DNA from: HK1 sp965202875
Lineage (GTDB): Bacteria; Pseudomonadota; Gammaproteobacteria; HK1
Reading direction: 5' to 3'
Length of the DNA: 64,000 nucleotides
NCBI GenBank assembly: GCA_965202875.1
Contig: OZ241870.1
Location: 620,001-684,000, forward strand
Shown here piece by piece: positions 26,692 through 35,530 of this stretch. The translations under genes were made by a program, and so were the position numbers. The notes under the pieces were generated by a model that saw nothing but the letters and a program-made list of their open reading frames with translations, did no database searches and was not told where the DNA came from. Within the stretch, counting starts at the first letter, position 1. The number at the start of each line of letters is the position of its first letter.

Positions 26692-27579
26692 GTGAAGCCC
26701 GCGGGGGAGCCCCGCCGAGTACTTGCATTCGAGAGGGAAGTGGCATTCCGGATTGACCGCGTGGTACTCGCATGGGCCCATCTTGAAGCGCTGGCCGGCG
26801 CATTCGCATCGGTGGGCCTCGTGACCGACTACGGCGGTATCCACACCAACGGCGCAACCCACATGTCCACCCTCGGATTCGAGGACGGGACCTACCTTGA
26901 GCTCATTTCGGTACGCCTGCCCGGACAACAGGCCCCGGTGTGGCAGCGCCATATCGCGACCAACGGCGGTCTGTGCGCCTGGTCGGTCTCGGTCGACGAC
27001 GTCTACCGGATCAGCGACCGGTTGAGGAAACTCCAGGTGCCGGTAGACGGTCCGCGGGTCTCGCACCGCCGCCGCCCCGACGGTGAGACGATCGAGGCAG
27101 AGATCGCGTTCGTGGGCGCGGAGGACATGGGCTCGCTCCACCCCTTCATGATCACCGACCGTACCCCGCGTGAGAACCGGATACGACTCTCCGATTCGGC
27201 GAGGGGCAGCGGGCTTGCGGGCCTCGATTCGGTCGTGCTCGCGGCCCCGGACGCCGAGGCCGCGGCCATCGAGCTCCAGCGCGTCTACGGGGCAGGCGAG
27301 CCGGTGGACGTCGATACCGAGGAGTTTCCCGGCCGTACCGTACGGCTTCAGGGCGAACCGGTGGCGATCACGTCCCCGGGCTCCGCCGGCGATTGGGTCG
27401 ATCGGCGGATCGAGATCTACGGTCCCACTCCGTGCGCCTGCTTCATCAAGTTCAACGGTACGCCCGAGGCGGGCTGGCAGCTTCCACTCACCGAGCCGGG
27501 CAGGTTCGGCGACCGCGAGGTCGCGTGGATCGACTCCGAAGCGTGGCGCCACCTTCGTATCGGTATCGTATCGGGTTAG
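26692..27579 (+). CDS. VOC-superfamily (glyoxalase-like) protein
   Basis: This 295-residue protein shows two beta-alpha-beta-beta-beta-like halves. The first is FRIDRVVLAWAHLEALAGAF with HMSTLGFEDGTYLELISVR; the second is GLAGLDSVVLAAPDAEAAAI with VYGAGEPVDVDTEEFPGR. The start-to-GGIHTNGATHMST region and the Glu in YLELI match the Glyoxalase_3-like (VOC) fold that places metal ligands at strand ends. The reaction is unknown. The GTG at 26692 is used; a later GTG near 26740 is possible. Confidence 0.7.
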   Translation: MKPAGEPRRVLAFEREVAFRIDRVVLAWAHLEALAGAFASVGLVTDYGGIHTNGATHMSTLGFEDGTYLELISVRLPGQQAPVWQRHIATNGGLCAWSVSVDDVYRISDRLRKLQVPVDGPRVSHRRRPDGETIEAEIAFVGAEDMGSLHPFMITDRTPRENRIRLSDSARGSGLAGLDSVVLAAPDAEAAAIELQRVYGAGEPVDVDTEEFPGRTVRLQGEPVAITSPGSAGDWVDRRIEIYGPTPCACFIKFNGTPEAGWQLPLTEPGRFGDREVAWIDSEAWRHLRIGIVSG

Positions 27580-27902
27580 CCAGGATCTCCCACCAGCCCC
27601 CGGCTGCGGACGCGGATCCGACGGCAGCGGCTGCGTTGAACGCGGCCAGAGCCTGCCCCTGCGGGTGTAAGCGTGGGATGCTCGACGTACCGTCAAGTAC
27701 GCCTGCGCGCCCCCCGTTTGCAGGGGGGCAAGCTCTGACTCGCGTTCGCCTTGCCGCTGCCGCCATTTCCGCGCCCTCGCTTCGTGCCCTGGTGAGAAAT
27801 CCGGGCTGGAGGCTCCGGCGTTTGACCACTTCTCCCGGTTTCGGCTCTATCGGGCCAGGGGTTGACCGGGGGAAGCCGATGGATCGGACGGAACGGCGGG
27901 AC
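27580..27902. other. Gap after the VOC gene; a hairpin but no gene
   Basis: The segment lies between convergent genes. A GC hairpin, CCCCCCGTTTGCAGGGGGG, near 27706-27724 could serve as a bidirectional terminator, but no T tract follows it on either strand. Confidence 0.4.
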
Positions 27903-29312
27903 TCAGACGGCTGGAGACCCGCCCATGGAGCCACCGGAGCGGACCGCCGGAACGTCGATCTCGTGCCGGCCGAGATCGACGGTGGCGTAGGCCGCGCGAT
28001 CGTACTCGGGGGTATGGGGGAAGGGGCGGCAGGCGTCGAAGCCGACCTTGGCGCCGAGGTAGTCGGGGAAGCCGGGGTTCAGGCCGTGGCCGAACACGTT
28101 GTCGATGCGGATGATGCCGTGGGTCGGATCGAAGCGGGTGGCCATCGCCCATTCCACGTCCTTCGCGTCGCGGATGTCGACGTCGTCGTCGACCACGGTC
28201 ACCATCTTGAGCGGCGGGAACGCGGCGAAGGCGGCCAGGATCGCCTGCTTGGACCAGCCCTTGCGCGTCTGCCGGATCGAGACCACCGCGTGGTAGAAAC
28301 CGCATCCGCCGTGGCTGAAGCACACGTCGCGCACCCCCGGCACCTGGCGTTGCAGCAGGTCCAGCACGTTCGCCTCGCCGAGCAGCCCGACGGAGTTCCA
28401 GACCTCCACGCCGGAGAGGATGGTCTGGAAGATCGGGTTCGGCCGTATGTGCATCGCCCGAACGTGGACCACGGGGCGCGGCGCGCGGCGCGCGTAGTAG
28501 CCGGTGACCTCCGCGAACGGCCCCTCCTCGCCGAGCTCGCCGGGGACGATCTCGCATTCGAGCGCGTACATCGCGGTGGCGACGACGTGCACCGGCAGGG
28601 TCTTGCCCTCGACGAGCTCCAGGGGGGCCTCGTGGAAGACGCTGGCGATGCCCAGCTCGTCGGTGTCGGCGGGGGCGGCCTCGGCCGGCGTCGCCGCCGC
28701 GAAGTGCAGTCCGGGACCCACCCCGCAGTTCAGTGAGAACGCCAGCGTCTCCCCCCGCGCGCGGGCCTTCTCGAGGTACAGCTCCAGATGCCGGCCCGCG
28801 TCGATGTTGACGTGCAGGGTGCGTTCATCGACCACCAGGAAGCGCTGGATCGAGGCGTTGCGTACCCCGGTTTCCGGATCGGTGGCGATCACCACTCCGG
28901 CATCGAAGTACGGCCCGCCGTCCTGGAGCGCATGCACCGGGATCGGGATACGCCACAGATCCGCCTCCACGGACTGTCCTTCGTAGATCGGTCCGTGCTC
29001 GATCATGACCGGGGTGACTGGTCGGCGCTGCCATTCCCTGATGCACCCGGAGACGTATTGCGCGAGGGTATGCTCGTCGCGCCGCATCAGCGCCGCGAGC
29101 AGCGCCCGCGACCAGTAGAGGCCGGTCAGCACCGGCGCGTCGTGGCCCTTGACGTTCTCGAAGAGCACCGCGCGGGGATCACCCTCGAAGCGGGCCGCGA
29201 CCGCCGCGAGCTCCAGGTGCGGATCGACCTCCGAGCGCACCCTGACCAGGCGGCCCATCGCGTCGAGGTCTTCGACGATGCTCGCCAGATCGCCCAGCCG
29301 GTTTCCAGCCAT
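27903..29312 (-). CDS. UbiD-family decarboxylase
   Basis: This 469-residue protein starts MAGNRLGDLASIVEDLDAMG after a GGAGG site. It carries family phrases DPRAVLFENVKGHDAPVLTG, LWRIPIPVHALQDGGPYFDA, GLHFAAATPAEAA, and PGELGEEGPFAEVTGYY, and ends around VKDVEWAMATRFDPTHGI-like sequence. UbiD enzymes use prenylated FMN, made by a UbiX partner, to decarboxylate aromatic or unsaturated acids. No ubiX is in the window. Whether it serves ubiquinone synthesis or another acid cannot be decided; many such paralogues are catabolic. Confidence 0.85.
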   Translation of the reverse strand: MAGNRLGDLASIVEDLDAMGRLVRVRSEVDPHLELAAVAARFEGDPRAVLFENVKGHDAPVLTGLYWSRALLAALMRRDEHTLAQYVSGCIREWQRRPVTPVMIEHGPIYEGQSVEADLWRIPIPVHALQDGGPYFDAGVVIATDPETGVRNASIQRFLVVDERTLHVNIDAGRHLELYLEKARARGETLAFSLNCGVGPGLHFAAATPAEAAPADTDELGIASVFHEAPLELVEGKTLPVHVVATAMYALECEIVPGELGEEGPFAEVTGYYARRAPRPVVHVRAMHIRPNPIFQTILSGVEVWNSVGLLGEANVLDLLQRQVPGVRDVCFSHGGCGFYHAVVSIRQTRKGWSKQAILAAFAAFPPLKMVTVVDDDVDIRDAKDVEWAMATRFDPTHGIIRIDNVFGHGLNPGFPDYLGAKVGFDACRPFPHTPEYDRAAYATVDLGRHEIDVPAVRSGGSMGGSPAV

Positions 29313-29451
29313 GGCCGTCGCCTCCGCCGTGCCCGGGCGGCAGTGTAGCAGTCCGGCTCTGCCGCGCCGCCATGACGACGCCTGCCGGCGCGAGTGGCAG
29401 AGCAAAGTGGCAGAATCGCCCGGATTGGTTTCAACACCCGGAGCGTGACGG

Positions 29452-29841
29452 ATGTCCAGAGGCCGGATGCGATGGGACTGCCACCCGGACAAGGACGGCT
29501 GCTACCGCAAGCTCGGCCAGCCGGACCTGACCGTTCTGGACGACTGCTTTCCGGGCAGGATCGCGATGACCGACGTTGACGGACTGGTGGAAATCAACGG
29601 CCGCTTCCTGTTCATCGAATGGAAGCGGCGCGGCGAAGTACCGGCGGGGCAGAGGATCATGTTCGAGCGGATGACCAGGCACCCGGAATTCACGGTCCTC
29701 GTGATTCTCGGGGATCCCCGATCGATGGTGGCCGAACGCTACGACGTGTTCCAGGACGGACGGCGCAGGGGCTGGCGCGACTGCGGCTTGCCCGAGCTCA
29801 AACGCCATATTCGCGCCTGGGCCGAGCGTGCCTCCCGCTGA
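29452..29841 (+). CDS. PD-(D/E)XK nuclease-like (VRR-NUC-type) protein
   Basis: This 129-residue basic protein has MTDVDGLVEINGRFLFIEWK, which matches the D...ExK metal-binding core of restriction-like nucleases, followed by a Gln-containing helix (VPAGQRIMFERMTRHPEF). The N-terminus holds CHPDKDGCYRKLGQPDL with two Cys. Phage and mobile-element proteins of this type are small DNA nucleases. It stands alone between UbiD and DAHP synthase. Function is inferred from the motif only. Confidence 0.55.
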   Translation: MSRGRMRWDCHPDKDGCYRKLGQPDLTVLDDCFPGRIAMTDVDGLVEINGRFLFIEWKRRGEVPAGQRIMFERMTRHPEFTVLVILGDPRSMVAERYDVFQDGRRRGWRDCGLPELKRHIRAWAERASR

Positions 29842-30051
29842 AGTCGCCGCGCACTCCCGCCCCGCCGGGCCGGTCGGGCGTCCTGATCCGGCGGGGGCGG
29901 GGCGGAACGAGGACGCCGATCGGGCGTCCCGGATCGGGACTCGGATCGCCATGGTGCTCGAGACTCTTCTCCGCCCGCGCGCGGCCGGCGGACCGTGGGT
30001 ACGCCGGACGCCGCAAAGGGCCGACGATCCCGACCCGGAGAGTGGGCGACG

Positions 30052-31119
30052 TCAAAGGGAAGACGCCCGCGCACGGCGCCTTTCCACCGCGTCGGCGAGC
30101 TCTCCGAGCATCTCCACCGTCTCATCCCAGCCGATGCAGGCGTCGGTGATGCTCTGGCCGTAGGTGAGCGGTCGCCCTTCGACCACGTCCTGGCGCCCGG
30201 CCACCAAGTGGCTCTCGATCATCACCCCCATCACCGCGTCCTCGCCGGATGCGATCTGGCCGGCGACGTCACGACAGACGTCGCGCTGGCGCTCGGGGCG
30301 CTTGGCGCTGTTCGCGTGGCTGAAGTCGATCATCAGGCGGGGCGCATGGCCGGCCCCTTCCAGCATCGCGGCGGCGGCGCGGACGTGTCCGGACTCGTAG
30401 TTCGGTGTCTTGCCGCCGCGCAGGATGATGTGCCCGTCCTCGTTGCCGGCGGTCTTGAAGATCCCGGAGCGGGCGTCCTTCGTGAGCGAGAGGAATACGT
30501 GGGGGTGCTTCGCGGCGCCGACCGCATCGACCGCGAGCTGGATGCTTCCGCCGGTGCCGTTCTTGAACCCCACCGGACAGGACAGCCCCGAGGCCATCTC
30601 GCGGTGCACCTGGCTTTCGGTGGTGCGCGCGCCGATCGCCCCCCAACTGATCAGGTCCGCGACGTACTGGGGGGTGATGAGGTCGAGGAATTCGACGCCG
30701 GCCGGTACACCGGCGTCGTTCAGGTCGAGCAGCAGGCGGCGCGCGGTGTGCAGGCCCTTGTCGATGTTGAAGCGACCGTCGAGGTCGGGGTCGTTGATCA
30801 GTCCTTTCCATCCGACCGTGGTGCGCGGCTTCTCGAAGTAGACGCGCATGACGATGAGCAGCCGATCGGAGAGCGAGCGGCGAGGCCCGAGCAGACGGGA
30901 CGCATACTCGCGGGCCGCCTCCGGGTCGTGGATCGAGCACGGCCCGACGATGACGAGGAGCCGGTCGTCATCGCCGTGCAGGATCCGGCGAACCGCCTGC
31001 CGGGTGGTGTAGATGAGCTCGGAGGCGCGTTCCGGGAGGGGAAGCTCCTCGAGCAGTGTCGCCGGGGTGACCACGTCGTCGATCGACGTGATCCGAAGGT
31101 CGTCCGTCTCGTACCGCAT
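30052..31119 (-). CDS. 3-deoxy-7-phosphoheptulonate (DAHP) synthase, type I
   Basis: This cytosolic enzyme condenses phosphoenolpyruvate with erythrose-4-phosphate, the first step of the shikimate pathway. The 355-residue chain has LLVIVGPCSIHDPEAAREYA, VMRVYFEKPRTTVGWKGLIN, GARTTESQVHREMASGLSC, and FKNGTGGSIQLAVDAV, plus the metal His in MIDFSHANSAK. The ATG at 31119 (MRYETDDLRI) fits the family. An upstream in-frame ATG at 31194 lies in the target duplication of a miniature element and is unlikely. The isozyme (AroF, G or H type) is not resolved. Confidence 0.93.
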   Translation of the reverse strand: MRYETDDLRITSIDDVVTPATLLEELPLPERASELIYTTRQAVRRILHGDDDRLLVIVGPCSIHDPEAAREYASRLLGPRRSLSDRLLIVMRVYFEKPRTTVGWKGLINDPDLDGRFNIDKGLHTARRLLLDLNDAGVPAGVEFLDLITPQYVADLISWGAIGARTTESQVHREMASGLSCPVGFKNGTGGSIQLAVDAVGAAKHPHVFLSLTKDARSGIFKTAGNEDGHIILRGGKTPNYESGHVRAAAAMLEGAGHAPRLMIDFSHANSAKRPERQRDVCRDVAGQIASGEDAVMGVMIESHLVAGRQDVVEGRPLTYGQSITDACIGWDETVEMLGELADAVERRRARASSL

Positions 31120-31198
31120 CGGTTGCAAACCCTTGTGTTGGAAGGTGTCGGAAGTCGTACCGGCCCGGATCGGGGGAGGGAACGTCACTGGCATGGAA

Positions 31199-31374
31199 CT
31201 CGAGTTTCGGGATTCAAGATACCTTGAATCAGGCGATGGATTCCCGCTTTCGCGGGAATGACGTCATTTCAGCGAGACACGTTACTTTTACGCTGGCCGT
31301 CATTCCCGCGAAGCTTGTGCCCGTGAAAGCGGGTAGCGGGGATCCATTTCGGTCAGCGGATCCCGAAGCTTGGG
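31199..31374. mobile_element. Miniature inverted-repeat element, family A (176 bases)
   Basis: It matches the nested element at 16430-16603 in the opposite orientation over its whole length. Its ends are CTCGAGTTTCGGGATTC and GGATCCCGAAGCTTGGG, and it has a perfect 7-base target duplication, CATGGAA, at 31192-31198 and 31375-31381. It lies upstream of the DAHP synthase gene and downstream of hemL, so it may influence the former's promoter. Confidence 0.88.
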
Positions 31375-31450
31375 CATGGAAGATCCGATGAACGACTTCG
31401 GCGGCGCCACGACGATGCTTCACGGTTGGTGCGGATTCGTCGACGTCGTT

Positions 31451-32743
31451 TCATGGATGCGCCGCGACCGTCTCGAACGCGCGCTCCGCGGCGCGGAAGG
31501 TCGCCTCCAGGTGCTCGTCCGAATGCGCGCTGGACACGAAGCCCGCCTCGAACGCGGAGGGCGCGAGATAGACCCCTTCGTCGAGCATGGCGTGGAAGAA
31601 CCGGGCGAAGCGGTCCGTGTCGCAGGCCATGACGTCGGCGAACCCGCGCACCTCGGCCGCTTCGGTGAAGAACAGGCCGAACATGCCGCAGACGTGGTTC
31701 GTCGCAAGCCCGACCCCGGCCGCCGCCGCGCGTTCGCGCAGGCCGGCGACGAGGCGGGCCGTGGTCGCCGCGAGGCGGTCGTGGAACCCGTCCTCGCCGA
31801 GGATCTCCAGCGTGGCCAGACCCGCGGTCATCGCGATCGGGTTCCCCGAGAGGGTGCCGGCCTGGTACACGGGGCCGTCCGGGGCGATGTGGTCCATGAC
31901 GTCGGCCCGCCCGCCGAACGCGCCCACCGGCATCCCGCCGCCGATCACCTTGCCGAGCGTGGTCAGGTCGGGACGCACGCCGTAGAGGGCCTGGGCGCCG
32001 CCCGACGCGACCCGGAACCCGGTCATCACCTCGTCGAAGACGAGCACCGCGCCGTGGGCGTCGCAGCACTCGCGCAACGATTCCAGGAAGCCCGGCACGG
32101 GGGGCACGCAGTTCATGTTGCCGGCGACCGGCTCGACGATCACCGCGGCAATCCGATCCCCGAGCTTCGCGAACGCCTCCCGCACGCCGGCGGCGTCGTT
32201 GAAATCGAGGGTCAGGGTGTGCTCCGCGAGCCCCGCGGGGACGCCGGGCGAGGTCGGCACCCCGAAGGTGAGGGCGCCGGAACCCGCCTTCACCAGCAGG
32301 GAGTCGGCGTGGCCGTGGTAGCAGCCTTCGAACTTCACGATGGCGTCGCGGCCGGTGAAGCCGCGGGCGAGCCGGATGGCGCTCAGCGTGGCCTCGGTGC
32401 CGGAGCTGACCATGCGCACCTTGTCCATCGAGGGCACGAGGGCACAGACGCGCTCGGCCATCTCCGATTCGAGCACCGTCGGGGCGCCGAAGCTCAGGCC
32501 GCGCCCGGCCGCTTCGCGCACCGCTTCGACCACCCGGGGATGGGCGTGGCCGACCACCGCCGGCCCCCAGGTGCCGACGTAGTCGACGTAACGCTTCGCA
32601 TCGATGTCGAACAGCAACGCCCCTTCCGCGCGCTCGAAGAACACCGGATCCCCGCCGACCGCCCGGAATGCGCGGACCGGGGAGTTGACGCCGCCGGGGA
32701 TGCGGCGTTGCGCGCGCTCGAATTCTCGCGACGAGTTCGTCAT
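31451..32743 (-). CDS. hemL: Glutamate-1-semialdehyde 2,1-aminomutase
   Basis: This PLP enzyme turns glutamate-1-semialdehyde into 5-aminolevulinate, the tetrapyrrole precursor in the C5 pathway. The 430-residue chain starts MTNSSREFERAQRRIPGGVN after a GGAGG site. It shows RMVSSGTEATLSAIRLARGF, FEGCYHGHADSLLVKAGSGA, VLVFDEVMTGFRVASGG, and the PLP-lysine motif TLGKVIGGGMPVGAFGG. The upstream DNA contains two further tandem copies of the gene start. Through one of these the frame can be extended in-phase to 33046, but the extension is out-of-frame coding and not credible. Confidence 0.94.
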   Translation of the reverse strand: MTNSSREFERAQRRIPGGVNSPVRAFRAVGGDPVFFERAEGALLFDIDAKRYVDYVGTWGPAVVGHAHPRVVEAVREAAGRGLSFGAPTVLESEMAERVCALVPSMDKVRMVSSGTEATLSAIRLARGFTGRDAIVKFEGCYHGHADSLLVKAGSGALTFGVPTSPGVPAGLAEHTLTLDFNDAAGVREAFAKLGDRIAAVIVEPVAGNMNCVPPVPGFLESLRECCDAHGAVLVFDEVMTGFRVASGGAQALYGVRPDLTTLGKVIGGGMPVGAFGGRADVMDHIAPDGPVYQAGTLSGNPIAMTAGLATLEILGEDGFHDRLAATTARLVAGLRERAAAAGVGLATNHVCGMFGLFFTEAAEVRGFADVMACDTDRFARFFHAMLDEGVYLAPSAFEAGFVSSAHSDEHLEATFRAAERAFETVAAHP

Positions 32744-33106
32744 GTCGGCCTCCGGGATTGTGGAATGGATTGAAGCAGGGCAGGCGGCATCGGCACGAGG
32801 GCGCCGCCGACCGCCCGGAATGCGCGGACCGGGGAGCTGGCCCCACCGGGGATGTGGCGTTGCACGTGCTCGAATGTTCCCGATGAGTTCGTCATGTCGG
32901 CCGTCGGGCTTGCGCGGTGGATTGAAGCGGGGCGGGCGGCATCGGCACGAGGGCGCCGCCGACCGCCCGGAATGCGCGGACCGGGGAGCTGGCCCCCCGG
33001 GGATGCGGCGTTGCACGTGCTCGAATGCTCCCGATGAGTTCGTCATGTCGGCCGTCGGGCTTGCGCGGTGGATTGAAGCGGAGCAGGCGGCATCGGCGGG
33101 CGCCGG
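32657..33106 (-). repeat. Three tandem copies of a 152-base unit covering the hemL 5' end
   Basis: Units start at 32657, 32809 and 32961. Each contains the hemL leader, ribosome site region, ATG and the first 25-30 codons. The unit next to the gene body is the functional one. The two outer units encode only truncated HemL starts (MTNSSG.FEHVQR) that run into other frames. The outermost copy ends at the thiE stop codon. Confidence 0.88.
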
Positions 33107-33733
33107 TCACGAGAACAGCGCCGCATAGCCGCGCGCCGCACGCTCCACGTCCTCGCCGCCGAAGACGCCGTCGATGGCCGCGAGAAAGTCCGCCCCCGCC
33201 TCGACCAGCGCCGCACCGTTCCCCGCGGTGACGCCCCCGATGGCGACGATCGGCAGGTCGATCTTCTCGCGCGCGTCCGCAAGCAGCCGGACCGGGGCCG
33301 GGACCGCGTGCGGCTTGGTCGGTGACGCGAAAAAGCTCCCGAACGCCACGTAGGTCCCGCCGCCGTCCGCCGCGGACAGCGCCGAGTCGAGGCGATCGTA
33401 GCAGGACACGCCCACGATGCACCGATCCCCGACGATGCGCCGCGCCGTCCGGGCGGTGCCGTCATCACGCCCGACATGCACGCCGTCGGCCTCGACCCCG
33501 GCCGCGAGGGCGGGATCGTCGTTCACGATCAGCGGGACCCGCCGAGCCCGGCAAACGTCGAGGAGCAACGCCGCGGCGGCGTATCGATCGCGATTCGTCC
33601 GGTCTTTCGCACGGTACTGGATCATGGCCGCTCCGCCGTCGATCGCGGCGCGGACCCTGGCGGTGAGGCGGGCAGGGTCGGTGTCCGCGGCGGCGGTGAT
33701 CGCGTAGAGGCCGCGGCGGGGGAGCGGCGTCAT
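33107..33733 (-). CDS. thiE: Thiamine-phosphate synthase
   Basis: This enzyme joins HMP-pyrophosphate to the thiazole phosphate to form thiamine phosphate. The 208-residue TIM-barrel protein has MIQYRAKDRTNRDRYAAAAL, VNDDPALAAGVEADGVHVGR, GVSCYD, and YVAFGSFFASPTKPHA, then LPIVAIGGVTAGNGAALVEA. Its ATG overlaps the thiD stop (ATGA), so the two genes are translationally coupled in the order thiD-thiE. Confidence 0.93.
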   Translation of the reverse strand: MTPLPRRGLYAITAAADTDPARLTARVRAAIDGGAAMIQYRAKDRTNRDRYAAAALLLDVCRARRVPLIVNDDPALAAGVEADGVHVGRDDGTARTARRIVGDRCIVGVSCYDRLDSALSAADGGGTYVAFGSFFASPTKPHAVPAPVRLLADAREKIDLPIVAIGGVTAGNGAALVEAGADFLAAIDGVFGGEDVERAARGYAALFS

Positions 33734-34545
33734 CGGTTCGTCGCGCCACGTTCGCGCGACCGATACAGCCGGTCCGGTACGTACTGGCCGGCGCCGATCC
33801 GGTACCCGTTGGAGACCGCGTCGTGGGTGAATTGCTGCGCTTCGATCACCGCCGCGAGAGGAGAAGCACCGCGTGCCAGTCCCGCGGCCACGGCGGACGC
33901 CAGCGTGCAACCGCTTCCGTGGAATACGCCCTCGACGCGGGGCCACCCGAAGGTTTCGATCAGTCGCCGATCTCCGTAGAAGCGGTTGACGACGTGCGGC
34001 GTCGGCTCGTCCGCACCGGTGACCAGCACGTATCGGCAGCCCTGGGCCATGAGCCGCTCGGCCGAGGCGGCGAGGGTGCCGGCGCCGGGTGCGAGCCGGC
34101 GTGCTTCGTGTGCGTTGGGGGTGAGCACCGTGGTCCGGGGAACGAGCCGCGAGACGATCGCGCTCATCAGCGCGTCATCGGCGAGGGAAGCACCGCCGCC
34201 GGCTTGGCCGATTGGATCGAGCACGACCGGGACGCCTTCGCAACCGGCCAGGACGTCGAGGAGCGCGTCCACGATCCCGACGCTGCCGAGCAGCCCGATC
34301 TTGACGGCGCCGATCGGGACATCGGCGAGCACCGTCCGTGCCTGGGCGGTGACGTGGCGAGGGTCGACGGGCATCACCGCCTTGAGATCATGCGTGTCCT
34401 GCGCGGTCAGCGCGGTCGCGACGGGCAAGGGGTGCCCGCCCATCGCGACGATTGACTCGATGTCGGCCTGGAGTCCGGCCCCGCCGGTCGGATCGAGCCC
34501 CGCCAGGCACAGGACGGTGGGGAGACGTGATGCGGAAGCGCTCAT
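33730..34545 (-). CDS. thiD: Hydroxymethylpyrimidine/phosphomethylpyrimidine kinase
   Basis: This kinase phosphorylates HMP and HMP-phosphate for thiamine synthesis. The 271-residue chain has the N-terminal CLAGLDPTGGAGLQADIESI, the central PVVLDPIGQAGGG, and the ribokinase-family anion hole GVFHGSGCTLASAVAAGLAR near the C-terminus. The GTG/ATG choice is ATG at 34545 (MSASASRLPTVL). It is upstream of, and overlaps, thiE. The 280 bases upstream, towards ureF, hold no recognised gene or riboswitch. Confidence 0.92.
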   Translation of the reverse strand: MSASASRLPTVLCLAGLDPTGGAGLQADIESIVAMGGHPLPVATALTAQDTHDLKAVMPVDPRHVTAQARTVLADVPIGAVKIGLLGSVGIVDALLDVLAGCEGVPVVLDPIGQAGGGASLADDALMSAIVSRLVPRTTVLTPNAHEARRLAPGAGTLAASAERLMAQGCRYVLVTGADEPTPHVVNRFYGDRRLIETFGWPRVEGVFHGSGCTLASAVAAGLARGASPLAAVIEAQQFTHDAVSNGYRIGAGQYVPDRLYRSRERGATNR

Positions 34546-34825
34546 CGTGCCGGACTCCAATGAGCGCCCACCGGCTGCACCACCGACGACATGCCGCCCC
34601 GATGCGCCGTGGAACCCGACGCGTGCACCGGCTCGGAAAGCGTCGCCAGCCCCCGGCGATTCAACGGTCCGCCCATCCGCACGCCAAGCTCCGGCGTCTG
34701 GCGCCGTCGGCGAGGACGCGGGCGCACGATTCCCGGTCCACCCGGCCGACCTTGTGGTACCGGAACGGATGTTCGTCATTCCTTCCGTAATGATCCCGGC
34801 CGCCCATTCAGTCCCCCGCGCCGGA

Positions 34826-35524
34826 TCACGAACGGTACAGACGCGTGGCCTGCGTCTCGTGCAGGGCGCTCGCCATGGCCTGTCCCGGTGCGCCGGCCGC
34901 CATGTCGGCCTCGGCGATCGGGAGAGCCGCCTCGCAGGCGGCGGGGAGTGTCCCCGCGAGGTCGAAGATGATCCGCTGTCCCGCGGACTGGCCGAGTGGA
35001 ACCAGCTTGACCGCCGTGACGGCCATGTGCTCCAGCCGCGCGTAGGCGAAGGAAACGGCCGCGGCGCGTGCGGACACACCGAAGTCCGCACATGCGAGGG
35101 CGAAGGCGCAGGCGTAGCCGACCCGCCGCTCGTTGCGGTACGTGGTGGCCCGCTCGTCCCCCAGCCCGGCGAGAACGCGCACCAGCGCCTGCCCCTGCCG
35201 CCGGTCCGCGAGCCGGAGCTCCGCCGATTCCCGGCAGGCCAGCAGCCAGGCGCTACGCCGGAGCGCTTCCTCGGGATGTCCGGCCGACCAGGCCGCGTGC
35301 ATCGCGGCGAGCAGGGGTATGTCGAGCCCGCACACCGCGTGCGAGAGCAGCCCCGCGATCCATGCGTGCGCCGAGTCTTCGTCCCGCAGGTTCCCGGCGA
35401 AGATCGCGTACTCCATGCCCTCGGAGTACGCATGGCCGCCGACCGGCGAGGCGGCGCTCGCGAGTTGCAGCACCCGCACGAGCGTCGCGGCACCGCCGCT
35501 CCTGCACGATTCGTCGGGGCTCAC
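34826..35524 (-). CDS. ureF: Urease accessory protein UreF
   Basis: UreF acts with UreD and UreG to load nickel into apo-urease and controls the UreG GTPase. The 232-residue, mostly helical protein has the family phrases LQLASAASPVGGHAYSEGME near the N-terminus, a middle TTYRNERRVGYACAFALACA, and SFAYARLEHMAVTAVKLVPL near the end. It starts 6 bases after the ureE stop in the same operon. No ureG follows it, although ureG usually comes next. Confidence 0.9.
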   Translation of the reverse strand: MSPDESCRSGGAATLVRVLQLASAASPVGGHAYSEGMEYAIFAGNLRDEDSAHAWIAGLLSHAVCGLDIPLLAAMHAAWSAGHPEEALRRSAWLLACRESAELRLADRRQGQALVRVLAGLGDERATTYRNERRVGYACAFALACADFGVSARAAAVSFAYARLEHMAVTAVKLVPLGQSAGQRIIFDLAGTLPAACEAALPIAEADMAAGAPGQAMASALHETQATRLYRS

Positions 35525-35530
35525 CGGGCC

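Noticed and set aside
31451..33046. 531-residue extended form of HemL
   Set aside because: The extra N-terminus is produced by tandem copies of the gene start read out of frame; the family start is at 32743 with a good ribosome site.
32657..33106. CRISPR-like array at the hemL upstream repeats
   Set aside because: The units are contiguous 152-base duplications of a gene start, without spacers.
34546..34825. ureG or rubredoxin gene between thiD and ureF
   Set aside because: No P-loop (GPVGSGKT) or CxxC motif is found in any frame of the 280 bases.
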